NCBI RefSeq assembly: GCF_009857595.1
Contig: NZ_WWCU01000001.1
Coordinates: 248,001 to 312,000, forward strand
Source of the DNA: Pseudoduganella aquatica
GTDB lineage: Bacteria > Pseudomonadota > Gammaproteobacteria > Burkholderiales > Burkholderiaceae_D
Direction of reading: 5' to 3'
Length of the DNA: 64,000 nucleotides
Under the pieces are notes generated by a model. It saw only the letters and a list, made by a program, of their open reading frames with translations. It was not told the DNA's origin and did not search any database. Below, in pieces: positions 52,461 through 63,571 of this stretch (within the stretch, counting starts at the first letter, position 1; the number at the start of each line of letters is the position of its first letter). Both the position numbers and the translations under genes were made by a program.

Positions 52461-52521
52461 TTGACACGGCGAAATTCCGCGCTATTATGTCGTTAATCGC
52501 TATATCGATAGTCGATATAGC
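52461..52521 (+). promoter_or_regulatory. padR promoter with PadR operator
   Basis: TTGACA (52461-52466) and TATTAT (52483-52488), spacing 16. Starting about where transcription should begin, GCTATATCGA-TAG-TCGATATAGC (52499-52521) is a perfect 10+3+10 palindrome, as expected for a dimeric PadR repressor controlling its own gene. Confidence 0.82.
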
Positions 52522-52544
52522 GAAATACGATACAAGGACTGGCG

Positions 52545-52880
52545 ATGCCGGACATTCATTATTCGAAGTATCTGCCCCTGTCGGAAGCGACTTTCTACGT
52601 GATGCTGGCGCTCAACGAACCTTTGCACGGCTACGCCATCATGCAGAAGGTGGAAGCGATGAGCGGCGGCAGCGTCACGCTGGGGCCGGGCACGCTGTAC
52701 GGCGTGTTCGGCACCCTGGAAAAGCAGGCGCTGATCGTCAAGGTGGCGGAGGAGGAGCGGCGCAAGGTGTACGCGCTGACGGAACTGGGCAGGGCCGTGC
52801 TGGCGGAGCAGGTGCGGCGCCTGGAAATCATGGTGGGCAATGCACGCGCATTGCTGGACGCGGCTGGGGAGACGAAATGA
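52545..52880 (+). CDS. PadR-family transcriptional regulator
   Basis: 111 residues, short PadR type. Winged helix with LNEPLHGYAIMQKVE, GPGTLYGVFGTLEKQALI and RRKVYALTELGRAVL, then a C-terminal helix. Its stop overlaps the start of the next gene (ATGA), and a perfect palindrome covers its transcription start, so it likely represses this two-gene operon and is released by a ligand or stress. Confidence 0.92.
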   Translation: MPDIHYSKYLPLSEATFYVMLALNEPLHGYAIMQKVEAMSGGSVTLGPGTLYGVFGTLEKQALIVKVAEEERRKVYALTELGRAVLAEQVRRLEIMVGNARALLDAAGETK

Positions 52881-53419
52881 GCGCAAGCATCGTACGGAAG
52901 TACAAACTGTGGTTCGTGTGGCAGGACGAGGAGCACCAGCAGTGGCTGGAGCAGATGGCGCGCGAGGGCCTGCACCTGCGCGACACCAACGCCATCGGCA
53001 TGCACACCTTTGTGCGCGGCGCGCCGGCCGACATGGTCTACCGCTGGGACGTGCGGAAGGGCACGCCGGACTACCTGCAGCTGTTCCGAGACGCGGGCTG
53101 GGAGCACGTGGCCAGCACGGTGGGCTGGCACTGCTGGCGCAAGGCGCGCCAGCCGGGCGCGACGCCCGAAATCTTCACCGACACGGCCGGCAAGCTGGCC
53201 AGGAACGGCCGCATCCTGCTGCCGCTGGGCCTGGCGCTGATTGCGCAAGTGCCGATGATCGCTTCCCACCGCAACTATCTGGCGGCGCTGGCCGGCCAGG
53301 ACGCCGCCTTCCAGGGCACCGCCCTGGCGGCGCTGTGGGTGGGCGCCGCCGCCGCGCTGCTATGCCTGTTCGGCTGCATCAAGCTCGGCCTGCGCATGGC
53401 TGCGCTCAAGCGCCTGTAA
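52877..53419 (+). CDS. DUF2812 membrane protein
   Basis: 180 residues. Soluble N-terminal part (about 1-110: YKLWFVWQDEEHQQWLEQMA, HTFVRGAPADMVYRWDVRKG, DAGWEHVASTVGWHCWRK) typical of DUF2812, then two membrane helices (about 113-132 and 150-172). Function unknown; DUF2812 proteins are usually paired with PadR regulators, as here. Converges on tex with a 5-base gap. Confidence 0.85.
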   Translation: MSASIVRKYKLWFVWQDEEHQQWLEQMAREGLHLRDTNAIGMHTFVRGAPADMVYRWDVRKGTPDYLQLFRDAGWEHVASTVGWHCWRKARQPGATPEIFTDTAGKLARNGRILLPLGLALIAQVPMIASHRNYLAALAGQDAAFQGTALAALWVGAAAALLCLFGCIKLGLRMAALKRL

Positions 53420-53424
53420 AGCGC

Positions 53425-55773
<2,349 letters not shown>

Positions 55774-55951
55774 GAGCGGATTCCTGTGGTGACCAGGCCG
55801 GAATCATACTCAAACCCGGCCCATGCGCCAAATGCTACGCCCTATGTTGGAAGAAACACAAACAAGAGTTCGGCTAAACCGGATAATATTGCATGTTGCA
55901 GTTTTTGAACCGCCTTCAAACCGTCATCGATCAGTAATATTTGTACAGATA

Positions 55952-58900
55952 ATGCGCACTATGGATTTGACCCGCGACGAAACCCGCGAAACCCCCACCG
56001 CTCCCGCCCCGGCCCCCGCTCCGGCATCGGCGCCTGCTCCGCAGCTGCCCTATGCCGTGGCCACCTGGCTGCAGCGGGTGGACGCTGCTGCGCATCCGAA
56101 AGCCAAGCTGCTGGCCGCCGAACCCGATCCCAAGCAGGCGCAGCCCCAGTACAAACTGATTTACGTGCTGGCGCCCACCAGCGGCGGCCGCCACGTGGCG
56201 CTGTGCCTGTACAAGGCGCGCCTGCGGCCTAACGGCGACGTGGCCGCCGCCACCCCGGTGAGCGAAGTGTTCTCGCTGCTGTCGGCCCCGCCCAGCTTCC
56301 TGGCGGCCGGCGATGACGATTTGATACGTTTCTTCGTTGCCATGCGCAGCGGCCCGAATTCCCAGACCGGCACCGCCACCGAGCCGCGCGGCAAGATAGG
56401 CGCGGCCCTGCTGACCATGCTGGCCGAGCAGGACAAGCTGCTGTGGGCCAATTCCTGGGCCGACGTGGGCAACGGCCTGGTCTATCCGATGAAGTTCGGC
56501 CCCCTGCGCCAGGCCAACCTGGCGTGGCGCGAGGAGGGCAAGGGCCTGCGCCTGGGCTGGGCGGTGGAGCCGCCCGAGGGCGCGCGCCACCACGGCGCCG
56601 ACCAGATCGACTACATGCTGCCGACCGAACCGCCGTGGTATATCGACAACCTGTCGTGCGGCGAGCTGTTCCTGAACCAGGGCGGCGCCGAGATTCCGCT
56701 GGCCGAGCTGCAGGCGCTGGTGGCGCAGGCGCCATTGCTCACCAGTAACGACAAACTGCGCGTGTCCCAGCTGCTGCTGGCCCACGGCCTGCAGCAGCTG
56801 ATGCCGCTGCCGCAGCCGCTGCCGCAGCGCATCCGCCAGGACGTCAAGCCGCGCCCCATCCTGGTGCTGGACGCGGCCATGCTGTCGGACGGCAGCACCC
56901 AGCGCTGGCACGACTACGCGGTGCTGTCCTATGACTACGACGGCGAGCGCGTCTCCTTCGACCCCTCGCAGCGCGTGGTGCGCCAGCGCGGCGAGGTCAC
57001 CGAGGTGATACAGCGCGACGAGCAGGCCGAGGCGGACGCCCTGGCCACCTTGAACGCGCTCGGCTTCCGCAAGCCCGGCGCGCTGCCGCTGTCGAGCGTG
57101 CGCGGCGGCCTGTTGCTGGCCGGCCAGGCCGACTGGCTGCGCTTCGCCGCCGACGGCGTGGACGAGTTGCTGGCCCAGGGCTGGCAGGTGGAAAAATCGG
57201 CCAAGTACCGCTATGACGTGAGCGCGGTGGACGGCTGGTACGCCGAGGTGGAGCCGGACGAGGCCGACGGCGGCAACGCCTGGTTCGACCTGGAACTGGG
57301 CATCACGGTCGACGGCGAGCGCATTCCGCTGCTGCCGGTGCTGGTGCACATGATACGCAACGCCCCGCTGGACTTCAGCCTGAAGACGCTGGCCGGCCAT
57401 GCCGAGGAAGACCAGATGCTGGCCACGCTGCCCGACGGCACCCGCGTGGCGCTGCCGTGGAACCGGGTCAAGCCCATCCTGGCAACGCTGGGCGAGCTGT
57501 ACTTCAACGACAAGATCAAGCATGCCGTCCACATGGCCACGCTGGACGCGGCCCGCCTGGACGAGCTGGCCCGCAGCGTCGACTTCGAGTGGACCGGCGG
57601 CGAGGAATTGCGCGACATGGGCCGCAAGCTGAACCAGTTCACCACGGTGAAGCGAGTGCCCACTCCGGCTGGACTGCGCGCCACGCTGCGCGATTACCAG
57701 GCCGACGGCCTGGCATGGATGCAGTTCCTGCGCGAATACAACCTGGCCGGCATCCTGGCCGACGACATGGGCCTGGGCAAGACGGTGCAGACCCTGGCCC
57801 ACATCCTGGTGGAAAAAGAGGCCGGCCGGCTGACGCATCCGGTGCTGGTCATCGCGCCGACCAGCCTGATGGGCAACTGGCAGGACGAGGCCGCGCGCTT
57901 CGCGCCGGACCTGCGCGTGCTGCTGCTGCAAGGCAAGGACCGCATGCAGCAGTTCGAGCAGATCCAGCAGTCCGACCTGGTGCTGACCACCTACGCGCTG
58001 CTGCCGCGCGACGAGGAAAAGCTGCGCGAGCAGGAATTCCACATGGTGATCCTGGACGAGTCGCACTACATCAAGAACACCCGCTCCAAGGCGGCCCAGA
58101 GCGCCGGCCTGCTGAAGGCCAGGCACCGGCTGTGCCTGTCCGGCACGCCGCTGGAGAACCACCTGGGCGAGCTGTGGTCGCAATTCCATTTCCTGCTGCC
58201 AGGCCTGCTGGGCGACGAGAAATCGTTCAACGCCCAGTTCCGCCACCCCATCGAGCGCCAGGACGATCCGCAGCGCCGCGCGCTGCTGAACCGCCGCATC
58301 AAGCCTTTCCTGCTGCGCCGTACCAAGGACAATGTGGCCAAGGAACTGCCGGCCAAGACCGAGATGGTGCGCAAGGTGGAGCTGACCGGCGCCCAGCGCG
58401 ACCTGTACGAGACCGTGCGCCTGGCCATGGACCAGAAAGTGCGCGAGGAAATCGACCGCAAGGGCGTGGCGCGCAGCCAGATCGTCATTTTGGAAGCGCT
58501 GCTCAAGCTGCGCCAGGTGTGCTGCGACCCGCGCCTGGTGAAGTCGCTGCCGTCGAAAAAGCAGACCGCCGGTTCGGCCAAGCTGACCGATTTGATGCAG
58601 ATGGTGGAGGATTTGCTGGAAGAAGACCGCAAGATCCTGGTGTTTTCGCAGTTCACCTCGATGCTGGAGCTGATCGAGGAGGAGCTCGAGCTGCGCGACA
58701 TCCCGTATGCGCTGCTGACCGGCGAGACCAAGGACCGCAGCGCCCAGGTGGCCGCCTTCCAGCAGGGCGCGGTGCCGATCTTCCTGATCAGCCTGAAAGC
58801 CGGCGGCGTGGGCCTGAACCTGACGGCGGCCGACACCGTTATCCACTACGACCCGTGGTGGAACCCGGCGGCCGAGAACCAGGCCACCGACCGCGCCTGG

Positions 58901-59089
58901 CGCATCGGGCAGGACAAGCCGGTGTTCGTGTACAAGCTGATCGCCAAAGGCACGCTGGAGGAGAAGATCCAGGTGCTGCAGCAGAAAAAGTCCGACCTGG
59001 CGCAATCCATCCTGGCCGAGGGCGAATCGCAGAAGATGGCGCTGACGCAGGAAGACCTGCAGCAGATCTTCGCACCGCTGGCGGACTAG
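55952..59089 (+). CDS. SNF2-family DNA translocase (HepA-type)
   Basis: 1045 residues from ATG 55952; an ATG at 55961 is equally possible and the frame is open to 55823. Helicase motifs: Walker A DDMGLGKT (about 604), DESH (about 702), and in the second RecA half RAWRIGQDKPVFVYKLIA. The N-terminus is a Pro/Ala stretch and then the region that follows the SWIM zinc finger in related proteins; no CxCx(n)CxH is present. It is followed 3 bases later by a histidine kinase gene. Confidence 0.88.
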   Translation: MRTMDLTRDETRETPTAPAPAPAPASAPAPQLPYAVATWLQRVDAAAHPKAKLLAAEPDPKQAQPQYKLIYVLAPTSGGRHVALCLYKARLRPNGDVAAATPVSEVFSLLSAPPSFLAAGDDDLIRFFVAMRSGPNSQTGTATEPRGKIGAALLTMLAEQDKLLWANSWADVGNGLVYPMKFGPLRQANLAWREEGKGLRLGWAVEPPEGARHHGADQIDYMLPTEPPWYIDNLSCGELFLNQGGAEIPLAELQALVAQAPLLTSNDKLRVSQLLLAHGLQQLMPLPQPLPQRIRQDVKPRPILVLDAAMLSDGSTQRWHDYAVLSYDYDGERVSFDPSQRVVRQRGEVTEVIQRDEQAEADALATLNALGFRKPGALPLSSVRGGLLLAGQADWLRFAADGVDELLAQGWQVEKSAKYRYDVSAVDGWYAEVEPDEADGGNAWFDLELGITVDGERIPLLPVLVHMIRNAPLDFSLKTLAGHAEEDQMLATLPDGTRVALPWNRVKPILATLGELYFNDKIKHAVHMATLDAARLDELARSVDFEWTGGEELRDMGRKLNQFTTVKRVPTPAGLRATLRDYQADGLAWMQFLREYNLAGILADDMGLGKTVQTLAHILVEKEAGRLTHPVLVIAPTSLMGNWQDEAARFAPDLRVLLLQGKDRMQQFEQIQQSDLVLTTYALLPRDEEKLREQEFHMVILDESHYIKNTRSKAAQSAGLLKARHRLCLSGTPLENHLGELWSQFHFLLPGLLGDEKSFNAQFRHPIERQDDPQRRALLNRRIKPFLLRRTKDNVAKELPAKTEMVRKVELTGAQRDLYETVRLAMDQKVREEIDRKGVARSQIVILEALLKLRQVCCDPRLVKSLPSKKQTAGSAKLTDLMQMVEDLLEEDRKILVFSQFTSMLELIEEELELRDIPYALLTGETKDRSAQVAAFQQGAVPIFLISLKAGGVGLNLTAADTVIHYDPWWNPAAENQATDRAWRIGQDKPVFVYKLIAKGTLEEKIQVLQQKKSDLAQSILAEGESQKMALTQEDLQQIFAPLAD

Positions 59090-59092
59090 GCC

Positions 59093-60136
59093 ATGGACAG
59101 CGCCGGCGAACTGCACAAACTCATACTCGACCACAGCAGCGAAGTCCACTTCCTGCTGGACCTGCGGGACGGCAGCCACGGCCGCATCCAGTACCTGAGT
59201 CCGGCGGCCGGGCGCCGCTTCGGCTACACGCTCGAGCAGGTACAGGCGCTGTCGGACCAGCTGGTGCACGACCTGCCGCTGCGCCTGGAGCGCTTTGCCG
59301 CCGGCGAGCGCAGCCGCGTGCGCGTCACGCGCGAGCTGGACCTGCCGCACGCGGACGGCCATCTGATCCCGGTGGAAATCGAGTCCGCGCTGGTGCTGGA
59401 CCCGGTCGGCAGCCCCATCGCGCTGGCCGGCTCGGTGCGCGACGTGAGCGAGCGCCGGGACTGGCAGGCGCAGCAGAAGAAGTTCGCCTCCATGCTGTCG
59501 CACGAGTTCCGCACCCCGCTGTCCACCATAGACGGCGCCATCCAGCGCCTGGAGATGACGGGCGCGCACCACGACGAGGCCACCCGCAAGCGCTACACCA
59601 AGATCCAGTCGGCGGTCGACCGCCTGCTGGGCATGCTGGACGAATACCTGTCGCCCGAGCGCATGGCCAGCATAGGCCGCAAACGCCAGCCGAACGAGGT
59701 GTCGCCGCTGGCGCTGCTGGAGAATGCCGCCGAGCAGGCCAGTCCGCGCCGCGCCACCGTCCGCGTGGTGGACCAGGGCCTGCCGCAGTGGATGCGCTGC
59801 GATCCCGCCGGCATGCGCCTGGTGCTCGATATCTTGCTCGACAATGCTATTAAATACACGGAAGATGGCTGCGAGATAACGCTTGTCGGCAAAAAAGCAA
59901 CAGAAGGCGGCATAGAGTTGTCGGTATCGGACCTGGGGGCTGGCATACCGGAGGACGAAGTCGGTAAGCTGTTCGAGAAGGGCTTCCGTGGCCGTGACGC
60001 CGCCGGCACGCCGGGCTCCGGCCTGGGCTTGTACATGGCGCGCGCGGTGGTGGAAGTCCATGGCGGCACGCTGACAGTGGAAAATTTTGCTGAAAGCGGC
60101 AAGAAATTTCGGATTTGGCTGCCTGTACCGGCGTGA
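59093..60136 (+). CDS. PAS-domain histidine kinase (cytoplasmic)
   Basis: 347 residues, no membrane segment. PAS domain (about 10-125), HisKA with the phospho-His in MLSHEFRTPLSTIDGA (about 139-154), HATPase domain (about 225-345) with ILLDNAIKYTED, SDLGAGIPE and GSGLGLYMARAV. Starts 3 bases after the SNF2 helicase gene and precedes a response regulator, so it is likely to be in one operon. Confidence 0.93.
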   Translation: MDSAGELHKLILDHSSEVHFLLDLRDGSHGRIQYLSPAAGRRFGYTLEQVQALSDQLVHDLPLRLERFAAGERSRVRVTRELDLPHADGHLIPVEIESALVLDPVGSPIALAGSVRDVSERRDWQAQQKKFASMLSHEFRTPLSTIDGAIQRLEMTGAHHDEATRKRYTKIQSAVDRLLGMLDEYLSPERMASIGRKRQPNEVSPLALLENAAEQASPRRATVRVVDQGLPQWMRCDPAGMRLVLDILLDNAIKYTEDGCEITLVGKKATEGGIELSVSDLGAGIPEDEVGKLFEKGFRGRDAAGTPGSGLGLYMARAVVEVHGGTLTVENFAESGKKFRIWLPVPA

Positions 60137-60186
60137 GCCGGGAAAAACCTTGCGCCGCGCGATTGCAACCGTGATAATTCTCGCAC

Positions 60187-60202
60187 GCAAGCTTCGGCTT
60201 GC
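60187..60202. repeat. UUCG hairpin between kinase and regulator genes
   Basis: GCAAGC-TTCG-GCTTGC is a perfect 6-base-pair stem with a TTCG tetraloop, a very stable RNA form, 24 bases before the regulator start. No T run follows; it may be an mRNA stability or attenuation element. Confidence 0.5.
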
Positions 60203-60226
60203 AACCATTTTGAGATTGGCGCATCA

Positions 60227-60907
60227 ATGACGCAAATACTGATCGTGGAAGACAATCTGGACTACGCCGAAGAAATGGCGGAGTTCCTGACTGAGCTTGA
60301 ACACGAAGTCCACATCACCAACAACGCCGGCGACATGTGGTCGGCCCTCAGCCAAGGCAACGTTGGCGTGGTGGTGCTCGACCTGGGCCTGCCCGACGAG
60401 GACGGCTTCAACGTCATTCCGCGCATGCGCCAGCTATACCCGCACATCGGCCTGCTGGTGCTGACCGGCCGCGTGGCCTTCGACAACCGCATCCTGGGCC
60501 TGCGCCTGGGCGCCGACCATTATCTGACCAAGCCCATCAAGTTCCCGGAACTGGCCGCCCATATCGAGGCGCTGGACCGCCGCGTCGGCCCGCAAGAGCC
60601 CGCGCCCGTGATCAACAAGTGGACGCTGAAAGTCAGCGCCCGCCTGCTGGAGCTGCAGGGCCAGGCCATCACGCTGACTGAAAAAGAGTGCAACTTCCTG
60701 CACCTGCTGACGATTAACACCCGTCCGGTGCCGCGCCAGGTCATCGTGGCCGGCATAGGCGGCGACGATCCGGACGCCGGCCGCCGCGTGGACATGCTGG
60801 TGTACCGCCTGCGCAAGAAGGCGCGCAGCGGCCTGGGCGAGGACCTGCCCCTGCGCAGCGCCTACGGCGAAGGCTACAGCTTGTCCGCCAGCTTCAATCT
60901 CTCCTGA
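60227..60907 (+). CDS. OmpR-family response regulator
   Basis: 226 residues. Receiver with EDN, phospho-Asp52 in VVLDLGLPDEDG and Lys in LTKPIKFPE; winged-helix domain (about 130-224) ending RSAYGEGYSLSA. Likely partner of the PAS kinase 90 bases upstream. Targets unknown. Confidence 0.92.
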   Translation: MTQILIVEDNLDYAEEMAEFLTELEHEVHITNNAGDMWSALSQGNVGVVVLDLGLPDEDGFNVIPRMRQLYPHIGLLVLTGRVAFDNRILGLRLGADHYLTKPIKFPELAAHIEALDRRVGPQEPAPVINKWTLKVSARLLELQGQAITLTEKECNFLHLLTINTRPVPRQVIVAGIGGDDPDAGRRVDMLVYRLRKKARSGLGEDLPLRSAYGEGYSLSASFNLS

Positions 60908-60914
60908 GTATGTG

Positions 60915-60934
60915 ACGCCGCCGATGCGCGGCGT
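60915..60934 (+). terminator. Possible terminator after the response regulator
   Basis: ACGCCGC-CGATGC-GCGGCGT forms a 7-base-pair GC-rich stem 8 bases after the stop codon. It lacks a true T run (only ATTT after GAC), so termination strength is uncertain. Confidence 0.5.
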
Positions 60935-61040
60935 GACATTTCGATAGTTTCCAGTAGTCACTTTTCATCTACTATGGGTTTCCAGGCGCCGCCTGTGGTC
61001 CGGGTGTGGTTGCGGCGCGTCCTCACGGGAGACGGGTGTG

Positions 61041-62624
61041 ATGAAACTACGGAATCTGAAAATCGGTACGCGCCTCGGCGGCGGCTTTGGCGTCGTCATG
61101 CTGATGATGCTGTTGATGGCGGCGGCGGGCATCTGGCGCCTGCAGACGGTGGGGCAGCTGAGCGAGGAGATGGTCGGCAGCGCCATGCTCAAGGAGCGCC
61201 TGACCGCCGAGTGGCACAACCTGATCAGCGTCAGCGGCGTGCGCGTCATCGCCTTTGCGCGCAATACCGAGCAGGTGGAATCGAAGGCCGAAGCCGATAA
61301 GGCCGCCGCCACCCGCGCGCGCGTCAACGCCATCCAGAAGCAATTGGAGCCCCTGCTGTCCAGCGGCGAGGAATTGCGCCTGCTCGAGGCCGTGGCGGTG
61401 GTGCGCAAGCGCTACGCCGCCACCCGCGACGCGGTGTTCGCCCTTAAAAAGGGCGGCGACGCCGACGGCGCCCGCAGCATGGTCGAGAGCCAGCTGGAGC
61501 CGCAGTTCGCGGCTTACCAGGAGGCCGTCGAGCGCATCGGCCAGCACGAGGCCGGGGTCGGCCGCGTGCTGGCGGCCCAGGTGCAGCAGCAGTTCCGCGA
61601 CGGCCGCCTGTTCCTGCTGGTCACGGCCGGCGGCGTGCTGCTGCTGGGCAGCTGGTTCGCCGTCATGCTGACGCGTTCGATCACGGCGCCGCTGGGGCAG
61701 GCGGTGCGCGTGGCGCAAACCGTGGCGGCCGGCGACCTGAGCAGCGATATCGCGGTCGCCAGCCGCGACGAAACCGGCCAGTTGCTGCAGGCGCTGAAGG
61801 ACATGAACGCCAGCCTGGTGCGCATCGTCGGCCAGGTGCGCGGCGGCACCGAGACCATCGCCACCGCGTCCGGCGAGATCGCCAGCGGCAACCTGGACCT
61901 GTCGGCGCGCACCGAGCAGCAAGCCAGTTCGCTGCAGCAGACCGCTTCCTCCATGGAGGAGCTGACCGCCACCGTCAAGCAGAACGGCGACAATTCGCGC
62001 CAGGCCCACACGCTGGCGCTGTCCGCCTCGGACGTGGCGCAGCGCGGCGGCGCAGTGGTCAGCCAGGTGGTCGACACCATGGGCTTGATCAACGCGTCCG
62101 CGCACAAAATCGTCGACATCATCGCCGTCATCGACGGCATCGCTTTCCAGACCAATATCCTGGCCTTGAACGCGGCGGTGGAAGCGGCCCGCGCCGGCGA
62201 GCAGGGCCGCGGCTTCGCCGTGGTGGCCTCCGAGGTGCGCAATCTGGCCCAGCGCAGCGCGGCGGCGGCGCGCGAAATCAAGGTGCTGATAGGCGATTCG
62301 GTGGAAAAAGTGTCCACCGGGGCGCGGCTGGTGAACCAGGCCGGCAGCACCATGGAGGAAATCGTGGTCAACGTGCAGCGCGTGAGCGACATCATCGGCG
62401 AGATCACGGCCGCCAGTGTGGAGCAGACCAGCGGCATCGAGCAGATCAACCGCGCCATTTCGCAAATGGACCAGGTGACGCAGCAGAACGCCGCCCTGGT
62501 CGAGGAAGCCGCCGCCGCCGCCGCCGCCCTGCAGGACCAGAGCCAGGCGCTGGCCTATGCCGTGAGCGTGTTCCGGCTGGCCGGGCAGCCGTCCCGCCAG
62601 CGCGCCCTGGCCGTGCCTTCATAA
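61041..62624 (+). CDS. Methyl-accepting chemotaxis protein
   Basis: 527 residues from ATG 61041 (a GTG precedes it directly). Membrane helices at about 13-35 and 190-212 flank a helical four-helix-bundle sensor; HAMP (about 213-265); cytoplasmic signalling domain with methylation helix TEQQASSLQQTASSMEEL and hairpin tip IDGIAFQTNILALNAAVEAA. Class Tsr-like of Burkholderiales. It begins 133 bases after the regulator gene, with no clear promoter. Ligand unknown. Confidence 0.95.
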   Translation: MKLRNLKIGTRLGGGFGVVMLMMLLMAAAGIWRLQTVGQLSEEMVGSAMLKERLTAEWHNLISVSGVRVIAFARNTEQVESKAEADKAAATRARVNAIQKQLEPLLSSGEELRLLEAVAVVRKRYAATRDAVFALKKGGDADGARSMVESQLEPQFAAYQEAVERIGQHEAGVGRVLAAQVQQQFRDGRLFLLVTAGGVLLLGSWFAVMLTRSITAPLGQAVRVAQTVAAGDLSSDIAVASRDETGQLLQALKDMNASLVRIVGQVRGGTETIATASGEIASGNLDLSARTEQQASSLQQTASSMEELTATVKQNGDNSRQAHTLALSASDVAQRGGAVVSQVVDTMGLINASAHKIVDIIAVIDGIAFQTNILALNAAVEAARAGEQGRGFAVVASEVRNLAQRSAAAAREIKVLIGDSVEKVSTGARLVNQAGSTMEEIVVNVQRVSDIIGEITAASVEQTSGIEQINRAISQMDQVTQQNAALVEEAAAAAAALQDQSQALAYAVSVFRLAGQPSRQRALAVPS

Positions 62625-62626
62625 AA

Positions 62627-62640
62627 AGGGACAGAGTCGA
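62627..62640. repeat. Left inverted repeat of the RAYT element
   Basis: AGGGACAGAGTCGA. It matches in inverted form TTGACTGTGTCCCT at 63436-63449 (12 of 14) and TCGACTCCGACCCT at 63484-63497 (12 of 14). Starts 3 bases after the chemoreceptor stop. Confidence 0.6.
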
Positions 62641-62648
62641 GCCGATTT

Positions 62649-62716
62649 TTCCGCGTGGCGGAATAAATGGGGACATAGTGGAGGGAATGCGGTAGTATCG
62701 GGCTTCCAATACTACC
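62649..62716. repeat. Two hairpins before the RAYT gene
   Basis: TTCCGC-GTG-GCGGAA (62649-62663) and GGTAGTAT-(10)-ATACTACC (62691-62716) are perfect inverted repeats. REP-type transposases recognise such hairpins; these may be the element ends or its operator. Confidence 0.6.
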
Positions 62717-62728
62717 TTCCTGCTTGTT

Positions 62729-63439
62729 ATGGCCCGCTTACCCCGCCTTATCGTCCCTTTCCAGCCCCACCACGTGGTCCAGCGCGGCCTGAACGGCCAG
62801 GCCATGTTCCAGGACGCCGACGACTACACGGCCTTCCTCGGCTGGCTGCGCAGCGCCGCCAAAAACTGGAAAGTGGCCGTGCACGCCTATGTATTGACGC
62901 CGAACGAGCTGCATTTCCTGCTCACGCCCTGCGACGAGGACGGCCTGGGCCTGATGATGCAGTGGATAGGCCGCTACTACGTGCCCTACTTCAACCAGAA
63001 ATACGGCCGCTCCGGCACGCTGTGGCAGGGCCGCTACAAAACCTCGGTCATCGACGCCGAGACCTATTTGATGAGCAATAGCCGCTATATCGAGTTCCTG
63101 CCGGTGCGCTGCGGGCTGGCGGGGCGGCCGGAGGACTATCCCTGGTCCAGCTACGCCCACCACACCGGCGTGCGCTCCGATCCGGTGGTGACCGACCATG
63201 CCCTGTACTGGGCGCTGGGAAATACCCCCTTCCAGCGCGAAGCCGCCTACCGGGAGCTGGCGGGCGCCGACCTGTCGGCCGAGCAGATCGCCATTGTGGA
63301 GGGGGCCGTGCTCAAAGGCTGGCCGCTGGGTTCGGAGCGCTTCAAGACCGAGCTGCAAAACCGCGTCAAACGCCAGGTATTGCCCGCCAAGCGCGGCCGC
63401 CCGTTCAAGAAAACCGTGCCTGCCGAGAGCGAGGATTGA
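62729..63439 (+). CDS. REP-associated tyrosine transposase (RAYT)
   Basis: 236 residues. Y1-transposase (HUH) family: PHHVVQRGLNGQAMF near the start, IGRYYVPYFNQKYGRSGTLW with candidate catalytic Tyr, and SRYIEFLPVRCGLAGRPEDY then PWSSY. The HUH motif, usually N-H-V-H, reads TPNELHFLLTP, so the first His is Glu. Not linked to other transposase genes. Inverted repeats flank it (62627 and 63436). Starts at an ATG with no strong ribosome binding site. Confidence 0.88.
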   Translation: MARLPRLIVPFQPHHVVQRGLNGQAMFQDADDYTAFLGWLRSAAKNWKVAVHAYVLTPNELHFLLTPCDEDGLGLMMQWIGRYYVPYFNQKYGRSGTLWQGRYKTSVIDAETYLMSNSRYIEFLPVRCGLAGRPEDYPWSSYAHHTGVRSDPVVTDHALYWALGNTPFQREAAYRELAGADLSAEQIAIVEGAVLKGWPLGSERFKTELQNRVKRQVLPAKRGRPFKKTVPAESED

Positions 63440-63449
63440 CTGTGTCCCT
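63436..63449. repeat. Right inverted repeat of the RAYT element
   Basis: TTGACTGTGTCCCT, the inverted partner of 62627-62640 (12 of 14), overlapping the RAYT stop codon. Confidence 0.6.
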
Positions 63450-63483
63450 AATTAATTTTTAAAAGAAGGCATGGTAATTTAAT

Positions 63484-63497
63484 TCGACTCCGACCCT
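63484..63497. repeat. Third copy of the RAYT-flanking repeat
   Basis: TCGACTCCGACCCT, inverted relative to 62627-62640 (12 of 14 match). Its GGGTCGGA core also forms the hairpin at 4741-4767. Lies 75 bases before gltB. Confidence 0.55.
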
Positions 63498-63520
63498 AAT
63501 TGTTCTTGTTGAGTTTTTTT

Positions 63521-63531
63521 GTGCATTGCAC
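63521..63531. promoter_or_regulatory. Short palindrome in the gltB upstream region
   Basis: GTGCATTGCAC (GTGCA-T-TGCAC) after a T run, 40 bases before the gltB ATG. Possible operator; no regulator can be named from it. Confidence 0.35.
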
Positions 63532-63571
63532 TACTCTGAGCTTTCGATAGTTATCAGCAGTGGAGAAACGC

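Noticed and set aside
55931..60208. Minus-strand open frame of about 1425 codons opposite the SNF2 and kinase genes
   Set aside because: It mirrors two well-recognised plus-strand genes, is extremely rich in Gln, Arg, His and Ala, and shows no domain. Long antisense frames are common in GC-rich DNA.
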